This document shows positions 22,758 through 26,397 of a DNA stretch of 26,397 bases, one piece after another; within the stretch, counting starts at the first letter, position 1, and the number at the start of each line of letters is the position of its first letter. The translations under genes were made by a program, and so were the position numbers. Source of the stretch: Funneliformis mosseae (taxonomy: Eukaryota > Glomeromycota > Glomeromycetes > Glomerales > Glomeraceae); contig CAJVPP010000780.1 of NCBI GenBank assembly GCA_910592005.1, positions 1-26,397 of the forward strand, given 5' to 3'. The notes below the pieces were generated by a model. That model was not told where the DNA came from. It searched no databases and was given only the letters and a program-made list of their open reading frames with translations.

Positions 22758-24290
22758 AATTATATATAGAGCTCTGAACAGATCGGTTTAGATCAAGTTA
22801 ATCAAGTTACCTAAACTAAAAAAATCAGATCAGGTCAAATAAAAATCTGACCTGATTTAAATTTTCATTTGACTTGACCTGATCTGACTTGATCTGATCA
22901 AATTATAAAACATTATTTTTGAATGATAAAACTATTGTTCTTGAATGATAATAAATCATTCTAATTGAATGATAAAATATCATTCTTAATCAATAAAACT
23001 ATCATTTAATAATGATAAAACATCATTCTCAAACGATAAAACTATCATTCAAGAATGATAAAATCATCATTTTTAAATAATAAAACCATCATTCTTAAAC
23101 GATAAATCATCATTCTTAAATAATAAAACTATCATTCTCAAAAGATAAAACTATTATTCAAGAGCAATAAAATCATCATTCTAATTGAATGATAAAATAT
23201 CATTCTCAAACAATAAAATTATTATTCTTGAATGATAAAATCATCATTTTTAAATAATAAAATTATAGTTTTTAAATGATAAAATTATAGTTTTTGAATG
23301 ATAAATCATCATTCTAGAATAATAAAACTATTATTTTTAAATGATAAAATCATTATTCTAAAATGATAAAACTATTGTTCTTAAATGATAAATCATTATT
23401 CTTAAATGATAAAACTATTGTTCTCAAGCGATAAATTATCATTTTTAAATTATAAAACCATTATTCTCAAGTGATAACAAATTATTCTAATTGAACGATA
23501 AAATATTGTTTTCAAATGATAAAACTATCATTCTTGAATGATAAATTATTATTTTTAAATGATAAAATCATCATTTTTAAATAATAACAAATTGTTTTAA
23601 TTAAATGATAAAACCATCATTTTTGAATAATAAATCATTATTTTTGAATAATAAAATCATTATTTTCAAATGATAACAAATCACTTTAATTAAACAATAA
23701 ACATCATTCACAAACAATAAAATCATTATTCTAATTGAACGATAAAATATCATTCTTAAACAATAAAATTATCATTCTTCAAATAATAAAATTATCATTC
23801 TCAAATAATAATGAATCGTTCTAATTGAATGATAAAATTATCATTTTCAAATAATAAATCATCATTTTTGAATGATAAAACTATCATTCTTAAATGATAA
23901 CGAATCATTCTAATTGAACGATAAAATATCATTCTTAAATAATAAAACTATCATTCTTGAACAATAAATTATCATTCTAATTGAATGATAAATCATCATT
24001 CTCAGATGATAAAACTATCATTCTTAGATAATAAAACTATCATTCTCAGATGATAAAACTATTATTCTCAGATGATAATGAATCATTCTAATTGAATAAT
24101 AAAACTATCATTTTTAAACAATAAAAATATCATTCTTAGATGATAAAATATTCTCAAATGATAATGAATCATTTTAATTGAATGATAAAATATTATTCAA
24201 GAATGATGATTGGTTGATTTGAATTTGTTAGGTCAAGTCAGGTCAATTTGACTTGTTAACCTGACCTGATTCAGAGCTTTAATTATATAT
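22758..24290. mobile_element. Non-autonomous TIR element with 10-bp target duplication (Mutator-like)
   Basis: A 1513-bp element occupies 22768-24280. Its ends are inverted repeats: AGAGCTCTGAACAGATCGG at the left and, on the other strand, AAAGCTCTGAATCAGGTCAG at the right. It is flanked by a perfect direct repeat AATTATATAT at 22758-22767 and 24281-24290. A 9-11 bp target duplication is typical of Mutator-like elements. Both subterminal regions are rich in GACCTGA/TCAGGTC words, including a 9-bp-arm hairpin near 22831-22858 and the mirror set at 24228-24272. The interior is a tandem array, with no transposase frame, so the element depends on another copy for movement. Confidence 0.65.
22901..24208. 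repeat. Tandem array of about 59 hairpin-forming 22-bp units
   Basis: The core unit is AATGATAAAACTATCATTCT plus two bases, with variants of 21-24 bp. Arms AATGATA and TATCATT form a stem around AAAC inside each unit, and the junction ATCATTC-TT-GAATGAT forms a second stem between units, so either strand can fold in two registers along the entire 1.3 kb. A longer variant unit containing CATTCTAATTGAATGAT recurs roughly a dozen times. Differences among units are nearly all transitions (AACGAT, AATGAT, AACAAT, AATAAT; CATT, TATT). There are no unique spacers and no open frame. Confidence 0.92.
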
Positions 24291-24913
24291 AATTAGCAAA
24301 CAGAAACTATTATTAAATCCAAAATGATCTTAGCTAAAAAATTTATACTGGTATTTGCTTTATTTAGACTTATGTATAATTATAAAAGTCAATTAATATT
24401 AACTTAATAATTAAACAAGCAGATATTATAACACTTTATATAGAAATATATAATTCTTCACTTCATTTTATACTAAATATAAAATAAGTATAACTTTATC
24501 AATATTAATTCGTTTATAATAAATAACTATTATTTGATTTATTATATAAGAACAAATTCAATAAATTATAATATATTACTTATCAATTACTAAATACTAA
24601 AATATCTCAAAAAACTGTTTTTTTAATTTTTTCAATATGATCTGTAACTTAGTTTAAAATCCAATCCAATCTAACCTATTTAGAACTCTAATTAAAATAA
24701 TTTTATATAATTAAATATTTAATACATTTTATTTAAAATAATTAATATTAAGTCAATTAATAAGTTAAATTAATTTAATTTTAAATTTTACAGAAAAATT
24801 TATTAAATTTTTAAAAAAATAAAATTAATTTACAAATATAAAATAATAAAAATTAAAAATAAAAATAAACATATAATTTATAATAAAATATTATAAATAT
24901 ATATAATAATATA
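24291..24913. other. AT-rich DNA between the two element relics
   Basis: No gene is seen. The stretch holds the right-hand copy of the diverged direct repeat and the outer inverted end described above; the rest is A/T-only sequence without coding frames. Confidence 0.5.
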
Positions 24914-25494
24914 TAAAGAGTTATCAAAAATTTCTGAATGCTATTTTTAGAATGTGATTAGTATATATAAAAGTTAATATTTATATATATTTATATTTGT
25001 TTATTTATTTATTTTGCTTTAAATAACATTTTAACTTCAAATTTCCTTTTTACTTTTTTTTGTAACTTATGGTTATAACTGCAATAATAGAAAAAATTAA
25101 TGAATTAACTGCAGAATAACGTAGTATGATAATTTATTGCCATAAAAATAATGATTTATTTGGCCTGCTTAAAGCCCAAACCTTAACTTAATTGAAAATT
25201 TATGGGCAGAAGTGAAAAAAAATATTAGAATAAAAAGAAAAACCAACTAGACTTGTTGATCTTAAAAGAAATATTAAAAATGCATGAAAATCAATTAAAT
25301 CGATAGTATGCTAATACAAATTCAGACGATAATTACAACAGAAGATAACCTAATTAAATACTAGTTTAATAGTACAAAATGTAACCTTTAATACCTATAA
25401 AATAAAGTTATAATATAGATTTTTTTATTGAGTTTTAAAATTAAACATTTTATATTGCATAAAAAATTATTCAGAAACTTTTGATAATCCTCTG
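24914..25494 (+). mobile_element. Decayed Tc1/mariner element with recognisable terminal repeats
   Basis: Left end TAAAGAGTTATCAAAAATTT (then CTGAAT) and the complement of the right end CAGAGGATTATCAAAAGTTT (then CTGAAT) match at 21 of 26 positions, all five differences being transitions. A TA dinucleotide flanks each side (24912-24913 and 25495-25496), as expected for this superfamily. Inside is a transposase remnant, listed separately. At 581 bp the copy is far shorter than a full element (about 1.3-1.6 kb), so much of the gene is deleted. Confidence 0.72.
25158..25300 (+). pseudogene. Tc1/mariner transposase C-terminal remnant
   Basis: The frame starting at 25158 reads I-W-P-A-stop-S-P-N-L-N-L-I-E-N-L-W-A-E-V-K, the WPAxSPDLNPIENLW motif that carries the last acidic catalytic residue of Tc1 transposases. 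A TAA replaces the residue between A and S, the catalytic Asp is now Asn, and Pro is Leu. KNIRIKRKTN follows, then several stops. The remnant is non-functional and most changes look like transitions. Confidence 0.88.
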
Positions 25495-26397
25495 TATAAT
25501 AAAAATAAAATAAAAATAATTAAAAAAGAAAGGTTTGAATTTTTTAAAAAATTAAGTTTGCTTAAATTTGCAGATTTTGTAATCTAAATACATTAATTTT
25601 AAAATACATATAATATAGTATTTTAAATTTTTCAAATTAAAATATAATTTAAAATATAAAAATTATTTAAAATATATCTCTTAAATTGTAAAGCAAACAA
25701 ATTTGCCTGCGAATATAAAAAGAAGTATTAAAAAATAAAAATATTAATGTTAATAATAAATTATTATATAAATAATATAATTTAATATATATTTTATCAA
25801 TTTTATTAAAAGAAATTTTAAGTTTATTAATTTTTAAAATTAAGTTTTAAAAAATTTATTATAATAATTTTTTAAAATTTTTCTTTAAAATTTGTATGTT
25901 TATAAACTAATTAAATTACTTTACTATTAATAAAAATCATAAAATTTCTTCATACAGTTAACTTTTATTATAACAAACTCTATGTCCTAAACTTCAATTT
26001 CACTATAAGGCTATAGTGAAAATTTTAAAAGATTTGATTGGCTAATTTACTATAACAAGAGTATTTTTATTATATTTGTTCAAAAAATTCATTATATCAA
26101 AAGTTCGCTATATTAAGAGTTGATTGTAAATTATAAAAATTGTAATAAATTAAAATTATTTTTCATGATAAATTTTATAATATTCTATTATGATTAATAT
26201 TATTAAAGTAAATATAATAAGATGGTTAAAGATTAATGATAAAATTTTTTAATTTATAATTTCTTTAAAAATTACAAACTTTTAGCTTATAAATAATCTT
26301 AAATTATTAATTTTTACTATAATATTATATATATTTATAAAATTAATTTAAAAAAAAAATTTTTTAAATTTTAATTTTTCATAAAAGTAAATCAGAA
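25495..26397. other. AT-rich DNA to the right edge
   Basis: Apart from the 172-bp MITE I see only A/T-rich sequence with no coding frame, splice-site pattern or RNA gene. Confidence 0.5.
25955..26126. mobile_element. 172-bp MITE with pogo/Tigger-like terminal repeats
   Basis: The left end CAGTTAACTTTTATTATAAC (then AAACTCT) pairs with the complement of the right end CAATCAACTCTTAATATAGC (then GAACTTT) at 20 of 27 positions, with six of the seven differences being transitions. TA flanks both ends (25953-25954 and 26127-26128). The style of end (CA-T-AACT-T-ATATA-CGAACTTT) is that of pogo/Tigger MITEs. A 9-bp-arm hairpin (TTCACTATA, loop AGGC, TATAGTGAA) sits at 25999-26020. There is no coding capacity. 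Confidence 0.62.

Larger units (their letters stand above)
22522..24690. mobile_element. Older relative enclosing the 1.5-kb element (nested insertion, tentative)
   Basis: Outside the inner element two sequences face each other in inverted orientation: TTAGAGCTTTAAATTTGATC at about 22520 and, on the other strand ending near 24690, TTAGAGTTCTAAATAGGTT. Both resemble the inner element's terminus (AGAGCTCTGAA). Between them and the inner element lie diverged direct repeats (about 22606-22710 and 24498-24600), both with TATCAATATTAAT, GTTTA, AATAACTA and ATTACTAA. The simplest reading is a decayed older copy, or flanking duplication, into which the inner element jumped. No target duplication is clear for the outer ends. 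Confidence 0.35.

Noticed and set aside
22901..24208. CRISPR-like array
   Set aside because: Units are contiguous with no unique spacers, vary by transitions throughout, and the genome is eukaryotic.

Overview
The window looks like a piece of a very AT-rich filamentous fungal genome. Genes are split by many short introns, nearly every intron and spacer carries long A or T homopolymers, and all recognisable genes are eukaryotic. MDM12 points to fungi. The very low GC, a decayed HMG-box gene of the MATA_HMG kind, muskelin and a minor-spliceosome protein together fit an arbuscular mycorrhizal fungus such as Rhizophagus; that assignment is inference.

Left part (1-4.6 kb): the 5' part of a Wss1-type WLM metalloprotease gene (minus strand, running off the left edge), 1.5 kb of almost pure A/T, MDM12 (ERMES complex, plus strand), and convergent to it a CoA-diphosphatase Nudix gene (minus strand).

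Middle gap (4.6-10.6 kb): no gene I can identify with confidence. It holds a candidate two-exon membrane ORF, several short coding-like segments, a patch richer in GC, and a decayed HMG-box gene.

Gene-rich core (10.6-21.9 kb): a membrane-anchored coiled-coil protein (+), YbeY endoribonuclease (-), a 15-exon muskelin gene (-), a small Gly/Arg-rich protein (-), a ZMAT5/U11-U12-20K homologue (-), eIF5 (+, divergent from ZMAT5), a promethin/LDO-like membrane protein (+), and a small hypothetical ORF (-). The exon structures were built by hand from splice sites, reading phase and family conservation.

Right part (22-26.4 kb): transposon-derived, gene-free DNA. It holds a 1.5-kb element with terminal inverted repeats, a perfect 10-bp target duplication and an internal array of about 59 hairpin-forming 22-bp repeats, apparently nested in an older relative; a decayed Tc1/mariner copy with recognisable terminal repeats; and a 172-bp pogo/Tigger-like MITE.

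The main result links two loci. The muskelin gene carries an intron with a perfect U12-type 5' splice site and a good U12 branch-site match, and the same window encodes a homologue of the U11/U12 snRNP 20-kDa protein. The next muskelin intron is GC-AG. Together these indicate a working minor spliceosome in this fungus.
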